A DNA stretch of 33,684 nt from a bacterium (GCA_024694145.1 JAILKD010000015.1:1-33684), one strand, 5' to 3'; shown: positions 26,080-33,537, counted from the stretch's first letter. Notes: generated from the sequence alone by a model not told the origin. Translations and numbers: made by a program.

Positions 26080-27060
26080 TTAAATTTCTCCCCATTCAGA
26101 TGTAGTTTCAACACCATTTAGTTTATCAAGATATTCTTTAGCTTCATCATTACCAAGGTTAGAAGCCATCATATAATATTCTTTAGCTTTTTCAATGTCT
26201 TTTTCTACACCTTGACCAAATTCATAGCATAAACCTAAATTCTTTAATGCTGATGAGTTGTTTTGATTTGAAGCACGTTTAAACCAACTTGCAGCTTCTT
26301 TATAATCTTTTTTAACTCCTTCACCATGCTTAAAACAATAACCAACATTGTTTTGTGCAGGAGCGTATCCTTGATCTGCAGCTAATTTATAATACTTAAA
26401 TGCTTCTTCATAATCTTTTTTTACGCCAATACCATAATAATAGCTATTAGCTAATGAGCATTGTGCTTTTGCATATCCTTGATCTGCTGCTTTTTTATAC
26501 CAAGCAACAGCTGCATCATAATCATAATCAACACCATTACCTGTTTCACAGCATATAGCCAAGTTATACTCAGCAGGAGCATAATCTTGATCAGCCGCTT
26601 TCTTAAACCAAGTTGTTGCAGTTGTTGAATTCTTTTCTACACCATATCCATAATCATAACATAAACCTAAATTATTTTGCGCTGGTGCATAATTTGCTTC
26701 TGCTGCTTCTTTAAAGCATTTGAAAGCAAATATTAAATCAACTAACACTCCATAACCATCTCTATAACATATACCTAAAAAGTTTTTGCTTTCTAAATCA
26801 TTTTGTTCACTAGCCTTTGTAAGCCAAATAATTGCTTTTGAATAATCTTGAGCGATTCCATTACCTAAAAAATATGCTTTTCCAAGATTTCTTTGAGCAA
26901 CTACATTACCAAGCATTGCACATTTAGTATACCAATAAATTGATTGTCTAATGTTTTTTTCAACGCCACTACCCTTTTTATATGCTTCAGCTATTTCTAA
27001 CATAGCATTAACATCATCATTTTCTGCTTTTTTCATTAAAGAATTTAAATCGATAGCCAT
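26080..27060 (-). CDS. Sel1-repeat (TPR-like) protein
   Basis: 326 residues composed almost entirely of eight tandem 36-residue Sel1-like repeats, from about residue 15 to 303. Each follows the pattern A-x-NLG-x-CY-x-x-G-x-GV-x-KD-x-x-A-x-x-W-(Y/F)-KKAA-x-x-G. A typical repeat is APAQNNLGLCYDYGYGVEKN. Such solenoids act as protein-binding scaffolds; no partner can be read here. There is no signal peptide, so it is probably cytosolic. The cysteine next to the tyrosine recurs in several repeats. The ATG has ACGGAGGTAT upstream. It follows the nnr terminator and precedes a small membrane protein. Confidence 0.9.
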   Translation of the reverse strand: MAIDLNSLMKKAENDDVNAMLEIAEAYKKGSGVEKNIRQSIYWYTKCAMLGNVVAQRNLGKAYFLGNGIAQDYSKAIIWLTKASEQNDLESKNFLGICYRDGYGVLVDLIFAFKCFKEAAEANYAPAQNNLGLCYDYGYGVEKNSTTATTWFKKAADQDYAPAEYNLAICCETGNGVDYDYDAAVAWYKKAADQGYAKAQCSLANSYYYGIGVKKDYEEAFKYYKLAADQGYAPAQNNVGYCFKHGEGVKKDYKEAASWFKRASNQNNSSALKNLGLCYEFGQGVEKDIEKAKEYYMMASNLGNDEAKEYLDKLNGVETTSEWGEI

Positions 27061-27123
27061 ATTTATACCTCCGTAAACTAATACATTATTATTTTATCAT
27101 ATAATTGTTTTATTTTATATATA

Positions 27124-27155
27124 TAAAAATAAAAAATCTAAGAATATTCTTAGAT
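27124..27155 (-). terminator. Terminator after the NAD(P)HX repair gene
   Basis: Perfect 20-bp palindrome ATCTAAGAAT/ATTCTTAGAT (27136-27155) with TTTTTTATTTTT after it on the minus strand. It overlaps the end of the gene. Confidence 0.85.
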
Positions 27156-28604
27156 CTTTATAACTTGACTTATAGCTTTTGGAATATTTATTATTGTATC
27201 TCTTGCTATTAAAGATATTTCATTAATTTCTTCAACACCAAGTTCTCCTGCAAGTCCATTTACATATGCAGCTGCAGCAACACTTAATAATAAATCAGAT
27301 TTTGCATATGCAAGTATTCCTGCAAGTATTCCACTTAATACATCTCCACTTCCTGCTGTTGACATTCCAACCGTTCCTTTATTAACTAAATATGTTTTAA
27401 ATCCATTAGTTATTATAGTTGTAGGTCCTTTTAAAAGTAATATACAATTATTTTTTTTAGCAAACTCCATACTATATTCAATTAAATGATTTTTTATATC
27501 AGATATTTCTTTATTAATTAGTCTAGAAAACTCTTTTAAATGTGGCGTAAGTACGACATTTTCACTTAATTTTATATCTTTGTTATTTGCTAATGTATTA
27601 AGTCCATCTGCATCTATTATTATAGGGCATTTATAATTATCGATAATATATTTTATTATATCTTTATAAGAATTACTACTACCCATACCCATACCTATAC
27701 ATATAGAATCCATATTAGTTAATACTTTAAAATCATCAGTAAATTCCATATGTCCATCTTTATCATTAATAGGAACCAATATTGATTCTAAAATATATGG
27801 TTTAACAGAATCTTCTATTGATTTAGGTACATAAAGCTTTGCTATACCGCATCCACTTCTAAGAGCTGAATAACTTAAATTTGATAGTTTAACTGCACCA
27901 CTATATTCAGCAGATCCACCAATTATTGCAGTATAGCCAAAGCTCTTTTTATTTGAGTTTTCATTTCTTTTGCTAAATATATGTTTAATATCATTTTTAT
28001 CAATTAAATAGGAGCAATCTCCAACTAAATTAATATCAATATTATTATTTATGATTTTTCCTGTATAGTTTTTAGCATCATTTAATAATAAACCATATTT
28101 TATAAATCCAATAGATATAGTTAAAGTAGCTTTAATACAAGTTTTAGCAATTCCTGTTGTTCCATTTAAACCACTAGGTATATCACAGCTTATAATAAAT
28201 GCTTTTGATTTATTAATGTTATTTATTATTGACTTATATGGTTCTTCAACTTCCCTATTAAAACCAGTACCAAATATACAATCAACTATTATATCAAAAT
28301 CTTTAAAGTCATAAGATTCATCAATATAAATTACTTCATTTTTTAGTTTATTAAAGAAGAAAAGCGCATCATCACTTATTTTTCTAGTAATTCTTAATAC
28401 TTTTGCACCAGGTATGAAGCTAGCAAGTACATAACCATCACCTGCATTATTACCTGAGCCACAAACTATTGCCACATTTCCTTTATAATCATATGATTCA
28501 TATAATTTCTTACCTGCTTCATACATTAAATTTGTTGAACCAACTTCTTGTATTTTAGAACTATCACTATTTCTCATAGTAATAACATCAACTACTTTTT
28601 CCAC
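27150..28604 (-). CDS. nnr: Bifunctional NAD(P)H-hydrate epimerase / ADP-dependent dehydratase
   Basis: Metabolite-repair enzyme that epimerises and dehydrates damaged NAD(P)H hydrates back to NAD(P)H. The N-terminal epimerase (YjeF-N) has CGSGNNAGDGYVLA near 48-61, DCIFGTGF and CDIPSGLNG. The C-terminal ribokinase-like dehydratase starts near 220 (AIIGGSAEYSGA) and carries STAGSGDVLSGILAGILA near 420. 484 residues is full length. It begins with GTG at 28602-28604, supported by AGAGGTGAT and by the family start (VITMRNSD...). The GTG overlaps the stop of the upstream gene. Confidence 0.94.
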   Translation of the reverse strand: MEKVVDVITMRNSDSSKIQEVGSTNLMYEAGKKLYESYDYKGNVAIVCGSGNNAGDGYVLASFIPGAKVLRITRKISDDALFFFNKLKNEVIYIDESYDFKDFDIIVDCIFGTGFNREVEEPYKSIINNINKSKAFIISCDIPSGLNGTTGIAKTCIKATLTISIGFIKYGLLLNDAKNYTGKIINNNIDINLVGDCSYLIDKNDIKHIFSKRNENSNKKSFGYTAIIGGSAEYSGAVKLSNLSYSALRSGCGIAKLYVPKSIEDSVKPYILESILVPINDKDGHMEFTDDFKVLTNMDSICIGMGMGSSNSYKDIIKYIIDNYKCPIIIDADGLNTLANNKDIKLSENVVLTPHLKEFSRLINKEISDIKNHLIEYSMEFAKKNNCILLLKGPTTIITNGFKTYLVNKGTVGMSTAGSGDVLSGILAGILAYAKSDLLLSVAAAAYVNGLAGELGVEEINEISLIARDTIINIPKAISQVIKI

Positions 28605-28918
28605 TATATCACCTCTAAATAAAATATAACAGGGCGAAATCCATCAGAGCAAGCTACCATTGCACTTTTAGGATCTTTCATCCAACCATTATATAAATTG
28701 AATATTCCATTAGATAATTTTTCAATATATGGTTTTAAGTCATACCATGCAGAATCACAAAAGCCTTTTGGCTTCTTTCCATTTTTAGATATAAATGTCA
28801 TATCTAATTTCATAGGGCATAAGTTTATAGGATCATTAGCAAATTCTATATTTTCATACATTTCACTTAATTCATTATTATCTAATATTTTTTTAACTGT
28901 TATTTTAATATCATACAT
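28604..28918 (-). CDS. TIGR04076-like small protein
   Basis: About 104 residues from the ATG at 28916-28918 (MYDIKITVKK), which has GGTGATA upstream; the track start extends into the promoter. It resembles the TIGR04076 family of small uncharacterised proteins: a KITV strand at the start, a central Cys-Pro motif (NLCPM), then GFCDSAWYDLKPYI, a tryptophan-containing stretch and CSDGFRPVIFYLEV at the end. Several cysteines are conserved-looking, so metal binding is possible. Its stop overlaps the GTG of nnr, so the two are translationally coupled. Confidence 0.75.
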   Translation of the reverse strand: MYDIKITVKKILDNNELSEMYENIEFANDPINLCPMKLDMTFISKNGKKPKGFCDSAWYDLKPYIEKLSNGIFNLYNGWMKDPKSAMVACSDGFRPVIFYLEVI

Positions 28919-28933
28919 AGTATCACCAATTAA

Positions 28934-28939
28934 ATTATA
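28934..28939 (-). promoter_or_regulatory. Candidate promoter for the TIGR04076-nnr operon
   Basis: Minus strand TATAAT about 15 nt before the ATG, just after the preceding terminator; a 17-nt spacer would place the -35 in that terminator's T-run. Weak evidence. Confidence 0.4.
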
Positions 28940-28952
28940 CTTTATTTTTATT

Positions 28953-28978
28953 AAAAAAAACACATTGTTTCCAATGTG
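28953..28978 (-). terminator. Terminator after the 28994-29635 gene
   Basis: Seven-base-pair stem CACATTG / CAATGTG with a GAAA loop on the minus strand (28961-28978), followed by T8. A canonical intrinsic terminator. Confidence 0.93.
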
Positions 28979-28993
28979 CTAAAAATAATTTTT

Positions 28994-29635
28994 TTAATTT
29001 TTTTCTTCTTTTTCTTTCTTTTCGATTTTGTAGTGACCAACTTTAAATAAATATTCATGCCATACATTACTATTTAGATTACTATCTATATATCTACATA
29101 ATGTTCCATGTAAGAATATTCTATCTGTATATAAGTTTAATACAACACCTTTAATTGATAAGCCATCAGCACCATAAGTTTTGCCTTTAACATAATCATT
29201 ATATATATCTTTAATACTCTTCTTTAAAATTGTATAATGTTTTATTTCTTCATTATCAATTAATTCTTCTACATATTTACATAAATCTTCTTTATTAGTA
29301 AATATTGGATAATAATATCCTCTATAGCTATCTTGTAGATGCTTTACTCTATAACAATTAATATTTTTATTAACAGAATTATCTTTAAGAATTTGTCTAT
29401 CATTTATTTCTCCGTTATCATAAAGCTTTTCCATTTTTGCATTTGGAAATTCATAACCAACTACACAGTACACTTCACCTGTTGCAAGTGTATCAACATA
29501 ATCTCTAAGTGTGGCATAGTAATTATCATCCAAGTTGGAGAAGGACTCGCTTCTTAAATTAATATAATTGGCTGTCTTTTTCACTACATAATCACTGATT
29601 GAAAAAACTAAATCATTTAGTCTCATCTTCATCAT
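28994..29635 (-). CDS. Protein of unknown function, Lys/Glu-rich tail
   Basis: I do not recognise a family. About 210 residues, no signal peptide or membrane helix. The first half contains DNYYATLRDYVDTLATGEVY and a GYEFPNAKMEKLYD stretch; the C-terminus is a charged tail (KIEKKEKEEKN). Three in-phase ATGs (29635, 29632, 29626) follow GGGGGAG; the third (MRLNDLVF) has the best spacing. It is a one-gene unit with its own extended -10 promoter and terminator between pckA and the TIGR04076-nnr pair. Confidence 0.65.
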   Translation of the reverse strand: MMKMRLNDLVFSISDYVVKKTANYINLRSESFSNLDDNYYATLRDYVDTLATGEVYCVVGYEFPNAKMEKLYDNGEINDRQILKDNSVNKNINCYRVKHLQDSYRGYYYPIFTNKEDLCKYVEELIDNEEIKHYTILKKSIKDIYNDYVKGKTYGADGLSIKGVVLNLYTDRIFLHGTLCRYIDSNLNSNVWHEYLFKVGHYKIEKKEKEEKN

Positions 29636-29648
29636 CTCCCCCGACTAT

Positions 29649-29657
29649 ATTATAGCA
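29649..29657 (-). promoter_or_regulatory. Extended -10 promoter of the 28994-29635 gene
   Basis: Minus strand TGCTATAAT about 14 nt before the first ATG; no clear -35. Confidence 0.55.
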
Positions 29658-29699
29658 TAAACATTTGATATATATAATAAAATAAAGAATGAAAACGGC

Positions 29700-29724
29700 T
29701 TCACAAGGCTTAAACCCTTGTGAA
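29700..29724 (-). other. Second hairpin downstream of pckA
   Basis: Nine-base-pair stem TTCACAAGG / CCTTGTGAA (29700-29708 / 29716-29724) with a 7-nt loop, about 10 nt beyond the pckA terminator. The following minus-strand sequence is only moderately T-rich. It may be a backup terminator or a 3'-end stabilising hairpin. Confidence 0.6.
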
Positions 29725-29734
29725 AGCGATGCAC

Positions 29735-29760
29735 AAAAAAGAGCATTAATTAAAATGCTC
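29735..29760 (-). terminator. Terminator after pckA
   Basis: Stem GAGCATT / AATGCTC (29741-29760) with a 6-nt loop, followed on the minus strand by T6. It begins about 9 nt after the pckA stop. Confidence 0.9.
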
Positions 29761-29769
29761 TTAATTCAT

Positions 29770-31377
29770 TTATTTTACAATTGGACCAGCACTTACTAAT
29801 GCTTTACCTTTTGCATTTCCTTCATATTTAACGAAGTTCTTGTTGAATCTATTAGCTAAATCAATTGCCTTAGTTTCCCAATCTTTAGCATTTGCATATG
29901 TATCTCTAGGATCTAGGATATTTGTTGCAACTCCTTCAAGTTCTGTTGGTACTTCGAAGTTGAAGTAAGGAATCTTCTTAGTTGGAGCTTTGTTAATAGC
30001 ACCATTTAGAATTGCGTCAATAATTCCTCTTGTATCTTTAATAGAAATACGTTTACCAGTTCCATTCCATCCAGTATTAACTAAGTAAGCTTTAGCTCCA
30101 TTAGCTTTCATCTTCTTAACTAATTCTTCTGCATATTTAGTTGGATGTAATTCAAGGAATGCTTGACCGAAGCAAGCACTAAATGTTGGAGTTGGTTCAG
30201 TAATACCACGTTCAGTACCAGCAAGTTTTGCAGTGAATCCTGATAAGAAATAATATTGAGTTTGTTCAGGAGTTAAAATTGATACTGGAGGTAATACTCC
30301 AAATGCATCTGCACTTAAGAAGATAACGTTCTTAGCAGCTGGTGCACTAGAAATAGGTTTAACAATATTCTTGATATGGTTAATTGGATAGCTTACACGA
30401 GTATTTTCAGTTACACTCTTATCAGCAAAATCAATTTTACCATTCTTATCAACTGTAACATTTTCTAGTAATGCATTTCTCTTAATTGCATTATAGATAT
30501 CAGGTTCTGATTCTTTATCAAGGTTAATAACTTTAGCATAGCATCCACCTTCAAAGTTGAATACGCCATTGTCATCCCATCCGTGTTCATCATCACCGAT
30601 TAATAAACGTTTAGGATCTGTAGAAAGTGTTGTTTTACCTGTTCCTGATAATCCGAAGAAAATAGCTGTATTTTGTCCATTCATATCAGTATTAGCAGAG
30701 CAGTGCATTGAAGCAATTCCCTTTAGTGGTAAATAGTAGTTCATCATTGAGAACATACCTTTCTTCATTTCTCCACCATACCAAGTATTGATAATTACTT
30801 GTTCTCTACTTGTAATGTTGAATACTACTGCAGTTTCACTATTTAATCCTAATTCTTTATAGTTAGTAACTTTTGCTTTAGAAGCATTGTAAACGATGAA
30901 ATCTGGTTCAAAGTTTTCTAATTCAGCTTCTGTTGGCTTAATGAACATATTCTTAACGAAATGAGCTTGCCAAGCAACTTCCATAATGAATCTAACTGCC
31001 ATTCTTGTGTCTTTATTAGCTCCACAGAATGCATCAACTACATAAAGTTTCTTTCCAGATAATTCTTTTTGAGCAATTTCTTTAACAGCCTTCCATGCTT
31101 CTTGACTAGCTGGATGGTTATCATTTTTATATTCATCAGATGTCCACCATACAGTATCTTTTGAATTTTCATCCATAACAATGAATTTATCTTTAGGTGA
31201 ACGTCCAGTATAAATACCAGTCATTACGTTAACAGTATCAAGTTCTGTTAATTGTCCCTTTTCATAGCCTTCAAGGTTTTTATCCATTTCATCCTTGAAT
31301 AAATCTTCATAACTTGGATTATAAATGATTTCTTTTACATTTGTAATTCCATACTTTGTTAAATCAATTTTTTTCAT
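29770..31377 (-). CDS. pckA: Phosphoenolpyruvate carboxykinase (ATP)
   Basis: Interconverts oxaloacetate plus ATP with PEP, CO2 and ADP; in anaerobes it often runs toward oxaloacetate and conserves ATP. The P-loop [11 protein letters not shown] is near residue 244-254, followed by the metal-binding GDDEHGWDD. The substrate motif TGRSPKDKF is near 57-65 and [12 protein letters not shown] near 200. 535 residues matches the ATP-dependent family, not the GTP form. The ATG has a TAGGAGGGT ribosome site and a near-consensus promoter, which suggests strong expression. Confidence 0.97.
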   Translation of the reverse strand: MKKIDLTKYGITNVKEIIYNPSYEDLFKDEMDKNLEGYEKGQLTELDTVNVMTGIYTGRSPKDKFIVMDENSKDTVWWTSDEYKNDNHPASQEAWKAVKEIAQKELSGKKLYVVDAFCGANKDTRMAVRFIMEVAWQAHFVKNMFIKPTEAELENFEPDFIVYNASKAKVTNYKELGLNSETAVVFNITSREQVIINTWYGGEMKKGMFSMMNYYLPLKGIASMHCSANTDMNGQNTAIFFGLSGTGKTTLSTDPKRLLIGDDEHGWDDNGVFNFEGGCYAKVINLDKESEPDIYNAIKRNALLENVTVDKNGKIDFADKSVTENTRVSYPINHIKNIVKPISSAPAAKNVIFLSADAFGVLPPVSILTPEQTQYYFLSGFTAKLAGTERGITEPTPTFSACFGQAFLELHPTKYAEELVKKMKANGAKAYLVNTGWNGTGKRISIKDTRGIIDAILNGAINKAPTKKIPYFNFEVPTELEGVATNILDPRDTYANAKDWETKAIDLANRFNKNFVKYEGNAKGKALVSAGPIVK

Positions 31378-31436
31378 ATTTACCCTCCTATTGATTTCAA
31401 TGTATTTTTATTTATATAAAAATTCATTCCTCAATT

Positions 31437-31465
31437 ATTATATAATAAATGAATATCTATGTCAA
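31437..31465 (-). promoter_or_regulatory. pckA promoter
   Basis: Consensus -35 TTGACA (31460-31465), 17-nt spacer, consensus -10 TATAAT (31437-31442) on the minus strand, about 60 nt before the ATG. The strongest-looking promoter in the window. Confidence 0.9.
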
Positions 31466-31486
31466 TTTATGTATGAATAATTTTAA

Positions 31487-31516
31487 CAAAAAAATAAGTA
31501 GATAAAAATCTACTTA
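31487..31516 (-). terminator. Terminator after the 31514 reading frame
   Basis: Nine-base-pair stem TAAGTAGAT / ATCTACTTA (31495-31516) with a 4-nt loop, then a T-run on the minus strand. It overlaps the TAA at 31514-31516, which suggests the decayed gene was once an expressed unit. Confidence 0.88.
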
Positions 31517-31819
31517 CTTATGATAATGTACTAATATTAAAATTGTATCTTTAGCAATTGCAATATTTTCTTTTTTTCTAATATTATAATCCATTATATC
31601 AATATTAGATTTATCTATAGGGCTATCTGTTGGTGAATCATTTAAAGATATAGCACTACTAATAGTATTAACTAATTTATCAGTGATATTTTTAGCACTA
31701 TCAATAACATTTGTTACGTTTGATGTAACAGTTGAAATAATACCTTGTTTTTTATCAACCTTAACTACAAAGCCTATTGGTAAATATTCATAATTGCTTG
31801 ATTCATATAAAGCATTCAT
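31514..31819 (-). pseudogene. 3' part of a decayed gene of unknown family
   Basis: The 101-residue frame in the track begins at an internal ATG with no ribosome site. The same frame stays coding-like upstream: KELIDIKEDLVFNSKLEF runs straight into this start. The visible portion has GFVVKVDKKQGIISTV, a stretch of repeated Asn/Thr/Val (VTSNVTNVIDSAKNITDK), a Ser/Asp/Pro linker and a KDTILILVHYHK end. I recognise no family. It keeps a good terminator. Best read as the C-terminal part of a longer, now broken protein (see the next entry). Confidence 0.6.
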
Positions 31820-32095
31820 AAATTCTAATTTTGAGTTAAATACTAAATCTTCTTTAATATCTATTAATTCCTTGTTTAATTATTTCAGCACTTAATTTTC
31901 AAGATTGGTCAAGTTATTAGTAACATTGGTAACGTTACCGTTTTTACCATAATTTGCATTGTAAATTGTTACCATAAAAAATCCATTATTGTTGTAGTAT
32001 TCAACATGGTAACATTCATCATTGAATAATCTTCCGTTTCATCAGTTATTTTCTTTAAGCCAAATCCACTGAGTGGCTTATGTGACCAACATATT
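31820..32095 (-). pseudogene. 5' part of the same decayed gene: two TAA codons and a frameshift
   Basis: In the frame of the 31514 ORF, codons read ...NNLTNLEN, TAA (31892-31894), VLK, TAA (31880-31882), LNKELIDIKEDL. Replacing both TAA by CAA (Gln) gives a smooth coiled-coil-like segment. Further upstream this frame runs through ECYHVEYYNNNGFFMVTIY and then meets two TGA at 32039-32044. A second frame (WSHKPLSGFGLKKITDETED) continues the protein-like sequence from about 32023 to 32090, so a frameshift lies near 32020-32035. No start or ribosome site is seen; the sequence ends where the recombinase stub begins. Confidence 0.6.
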
Positions 32096-32098
32096 TTC

Positions 32099-32395
32099 AA
32101 TAAAGAAAAGAAACAAATGAAGTATGAAGATTACATGAATGAATATGTTGAATTGGTTAAAAGATTTACCAAAACTCAAGACGAATATAATAAGCTCATG
32201 ACTGAACGGGTAAATAGAAATTGGAAATCCATTAAGCTTCAAGCATTCATCAATGAAATTAAAGCTACCGATGCACTAAATTTAGAATTTAACGATAAAC
32301 TTTTCAATTTAACAATAATCAACATAAAAGTATATAAAGATAGCCACCTCAAATTTAATTTCAAAGATGGCTCAATAATTGATATCGAACTCTAG
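32099..32395 (+). pseudogene. C-terminal stub of a large serine recombinase
   Basis: The only plus-strand coding sequence in the window. The frame (ATG at 32117, open back to about 32030) gives about 92 residues resembling the extreme C-terminus of large serine recombinases/resolvases: a coiled-coil lead (YEDYMNEYVELVKRFTK), then AFINEIKATDALNLEFNDKL, and the ending INIKVYKDSHLKFNFKDGS. The N-terminal catalytic domain, the recombinase domain and the zinc ribbon are all missing, and no ribosome site precedes the ATG. It ends in a plus-strand terminator. Read as the remains of an integrated mobile element. Confidence 0.7.
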
Positions 32396-32416
32396 TTAGT
32401 TTAGCTAGAGTTTTTT
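32388..32416 (+). terminator. Plus-strand terminator after the recombinase stub
   Basis: Eight-base-pair stem AACTCTAG / CTAGAGTT (32388-32395 / 32405-32412) with T6 at 32411-32416. The recombinase TAG stop is inside the stem. It also meets the end of the convergent GNAT gene. Confidence 0.88.
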
Positions 32417-32924
32417 ACTTCATTTCTTTTTCAAATTCAAACATTCCTTCAAAATTATCATCAATAAAATCTTCTGGCATGTTTGGATCAGGATGATATT
32501 TATTTCAAAATTCAATAATATGGAATTTCAATCTATTAACATAAAAATGAATATTTCTAACATCAAAATATGGAGTACAAGTAATCCATTTTTTTGTTTC
32601 AGGATATAAAGATTCTATTTCTTTCCATATTGCTTGACCTATTTCTTTTGATTGTACTCCTACTTTAACAAATAAGAAATCTAAATGATTGAATTGAGTA
32701 TCTGGATTAATATTAACAATAGCACCTCCAAGAATAGAGTCATCATCATCTATCATTTCGTAAGCAAGTCCATTAGGATTATTTAAACAATCGTCAATAT
32801 CTTTTTCAAATAGAACTTGCTCTTCTTTTTGCTTAGTATATGATTCAAATCCATATTGAAATGCTTCTTGCATAAGCTTTTTAAATTCAATTACATCTTC
32901 TTTTCTTAATTTGATTAATTTCAT
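32415..32924 (-). pseudogene. GNAT-family N-acetyltransferase interrupted by an in-frame TGA
   Basis: Acetyl-CoA-dependent acetyltransferase of the GNAT fold; substrate unknown. The track frame stops at TGA (32505-32507) after 139 residues. Without that stop the same frame continues for 29 codons (NKYHPDPNMPEDF...GMFEFEKEMK) to TAA at 32415-32417, giving about 169 residues, a usual length. The continuation looks like a normal GNAT end, with FHIIEF before the TGA and NKYHPDP after it. Trp would be restored by TGG, and other Trp codons in the gene are TGG. The ATG has a GAGGAGG ribosome site. Either a recent nonsense mutation, a sequencing error, or read-through. Confidence 0.75.
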
Positions 32925-32940
32925 ATTTACCTCCTCAAAT

Positions 32941-33033
32941 AAAAAAGCTCGAAATAATGGTATTAACCAAATATTTCGAGCTCACTCGACACCTAATCAA
33001 CTATCGTGCTACGGCACTAGTTCTCCGGTGACC
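32941..33033 (-). promoter_or_regulatory. Attenuator-like leader of the GNAT gene
   Basis: On the minus strand an 11-bp stem AGCTCGAAATA / TATTTCGAGCT (32972-32982 / 32946-32956) with a TGGT/ACCA inner stem is followed by T6, an intrinsic terminator. The T-run ends only 16 nt before the GNAT ATG, leaving no room for a promoter in between. A competing hairpin TCGAG-TGAG-CTCGA (32976-32989) uses the terminator's 5' arm. Upstream lie CACC/GGTG arms (33027-33030 / 32990-32993) enclosing AACTA-GTGC-CGTA-GCAC-GA-TAGTT. The layout fits a riboswitch or other attenuator; I cannot assign a class. A plain terminator for the NifX-like gene is the alternative. Confidence 0.6.
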
Positions 33034-33047
33034 ATTTTATAAAATTA

Positions 33048-33401
33048 TTAATTATGATGATGTTCTCCACTATGTGAACATGAATGCATCGCATTTGGAT
33101 TTCCAACTAGGCTACCATCTTTAAATTCCTTAATTACATCTTTAACATCTCCAAATGCTCCTGGAATCAATTTTAATCCAGCTGATTCTACTGCTTCAAC
33201 ACCATGAGAACCAATTCCACCACATATTAATGTGGATACACCAAGTGATTTTAAATATGGTGCTAGATCATGGTGAGAATATCCACCATTATCTATAATC
33301 TTTTCTTCACCAGTTTCTTCATGAAATAAATAAAAATACTCAGTTCTTCCAAAATGTTGGAATACAGAATTTGTTTCTTTATCATAAGTAATTGCTATCA
33401 T
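33048..33401 (-). CDS. NifX/NifB-type dinitrogenase iron-molybdenum cofactor domain protein
   Basis: A 117-residue stand-alone member of the dinitrogenase iron-molybdenum cofactor biosynthesis fold (NifX, NifY, NafY, NifB C-terminal domain). Typical marks are the start MIAITYDKE, the FQHFGRTEYFYLF strand-turn, LICGGIGSHGVEAVE near 58-72 and a glycine-rich end. No nitrogenase genes are near, and such proteins are common in non-fixing anaerobes, where their role is unclear. The C-terminus has a His/Cys tail (HSCSHSGEHHHN) that could bind metal. The ATG has a GGGAGGGAAG ribosome site and an extended -10 promoter upstream. Confidence 0.88.
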   Translation of the reverse strand: MIAITYDKETNSVFQHFGRTEYFYLFHEETGEEKIIDNGGYSHHDLAPYLKSLGVSTLICGGIGSHGVEAVESAGLKLIPGAFGDVKDVIKEFKDGSLVGNPNAMHSCSHSGEHHHN

Positions 33402-33433
33402 ATTATCTTCCCTCCCAATGAAATTACGTTTAT

Positions 33434-33473
33434 ATTATATCATAAAAACAACTATATTACTATTTTAATAGTA
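33434..33473 (-). promoter_or_regulatory. Promoter of the NifX-like gene with overlapping palindrome
   Basis: Minus strand extended -10 TGATATAAT (33434-33442). The -35 position is covered by a 7-2-7 inverted repeat TACTATT-TT-AATAGTA (33458-33473), a candidate operator. No regulator is encoded nearby. Confidence 0.5.
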
Positions 33474-33537
33474 AAAATATCTGTTACGTGGGGTATTTAT
33501 AAAAATTTATAGTTCTTAAATAGTTCGTCTATAAGCT

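Noticed and set aside
31928-31939. Perfect palindrome GGTAACGTTACC
   Set aside because: It is explained by repeated Asn-Val-Thr codons in the decayed minus-strand frame (GNVTNVTN), with no promoter nearby to make it an operator.
32505-32507. Alternative genetic code with TGA as Trp (Mycoplasma-like)
   Set aside because: rpoD and rsmE both end in TGA overlapping the next ATG, the Trp codons checked (ileS, GNAT) are TGG, and all core genes are full length under the standard code.
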